A DNA stretch of 10,762 nt from Salpingoeca rosetta (taxonomy: Eukaryota > Opisthokonta > Choanoflagellata > Craspedida > Salpingoecidae). This document shows, piece after piece, positions 1-10,762 of this stretch (positions within the stretch are counted from its first letter, which is position 1; each line of letters begins with the position of its first letter). Made by a program: the position numbers and the translations under genes. The notes beneath the pieces were generated by a model, which did not search any database, was not told where the DNA came from, and was given only the letters and a program-made list of their open reading frames with translations. The DNA lies in contig NW_004754911.1 in NCBI RefSeq assembly GCF_000188695.1, positions 258,105-268,866 of the forward strand. The letters are read 5' to 3'.

Positions 1-210
1 GGGAGGATGAAAACGAACGTGGTGCACGTTCAATGGACGATGTCAAGATGAGACAAGACAAACACATGAATACCCGCGCACACGCACAAACACACAAACG
101 CACACAAGAATTCACACATGCAAATACACGCACGCACGCACGCAAGTAATTCACACATGCACGTACATGCACGCAAGCATTTACACACGCACATGCACAC
201 ACACAGCAAG

Positions 211-240
<30 letters not shown>
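1..240. other. Left flank: intron or 3' region, no supported gene
   Basis: Bases 61-205 are CA/ACGC-rich with CATG islands, like the introns of this gene. Bases 1-60 are non-repetitive. The minus strand has no AG acceptor and no poly(A) signal here. A plus-strand frame (EDENERGARSMDDVKM) is open but has no other support. Most likely it is an intron of the same gene. Confidence 0.5.
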
Positions 241-10657
<10,417 letters not shown>

Positions 10658-10673
10658 CTGCCGACGCATGTGA

Positions 10674-10678
<5 letters not shown>

Positions 10679-10762
<84 letters not shown>
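10679..10762. repeat. (TG)n microsatellite reaching the window edge
   Basis: At least 42 copies on the plus strand, cut by the window end. In the transcript this is a CA tract lying about 20 bases before the acceptor of exon 1, where a pyrimidine tract would normally be. Confidence 0.98.

Noticed and set aside
1..60. End of a plus-strand neighbour gene (EDENERGARSMDDVKM)
   Set aside because: Only about 20 codons, no splice donor or stop in a sensible place, no domain; left as undefined sequence.

Overview
The window looks like nuclear DNA of an intron-rich unicellular eukaryote. A choanoflagellate is the best guess, with a Salpingoeca-type genome favoured by the moderately GC-rich exons, the short introns stuffed with (TG/CA)n, and the animal-like receptor modules. 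No species can be fixed from sequence alone. I see one gene only, on the minus strand, filling the whole window. It enters from beyond the right edge (5' end missing) and reaches a membrane anchor and cytoplasmic tail near the left edge. I see no supportable plus-strand gene, RNA gene, transposon or CRISPR array.

I assembled 32 coding exons by eye. All introns are GT-AG, and codon phase is kept through 31 introns (19 phase 0, 9 phase 1, 3 phase 2), giving about 1260 codons in 3.78 kb of exon. From right (N-terminal) to left (C-terminal) the protein reads: an Ig-like/invasin-like beta repeat (10657-10108); three tandem cysteine-rich modules sharing the decapeptide CDGVTEYQDE (9837-9073), followed by two more Cys-containing exons (8824-8511); a degenerate Cu/Zn superoxide dismutase-like domain over four exons (8323-about 7122); TNFR-type Cys-rich modules (about 7121-6563); a Sushi/CCP domain (6366-about 5970); a furin-like segment and a long tandem series of TNFR-type modules (5969-1460); a threonine-rich, mucin-like stalk (1257-1121); a SEA-like juxtamembrane domain with a GSIVV autoproteolysis-type motif (1111-445); a single transmembrane helix (390-313); and a basic cytoplasmic tail that either stops at 211 or is spliced at 241/240 to exons outside the window.

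The product is therefore a large type I membrane receptor or adhesion-like protein. Its SOD-like domain has lost every metal-binding histidine but kept the family's structural cysteine pair. The SEA-like domain suggests cleavage or shedding at the cell surface. Almost two thirds of the window is intron, and nearly every intron carries dinucleotide microsatellites. The longest pure tracts are nearly all (TG)n on the plus strand, i.e. (CA)n in the transcript. These tracts create many long false reading frames (poly Cys-Val, His-Thr) that are not genes.
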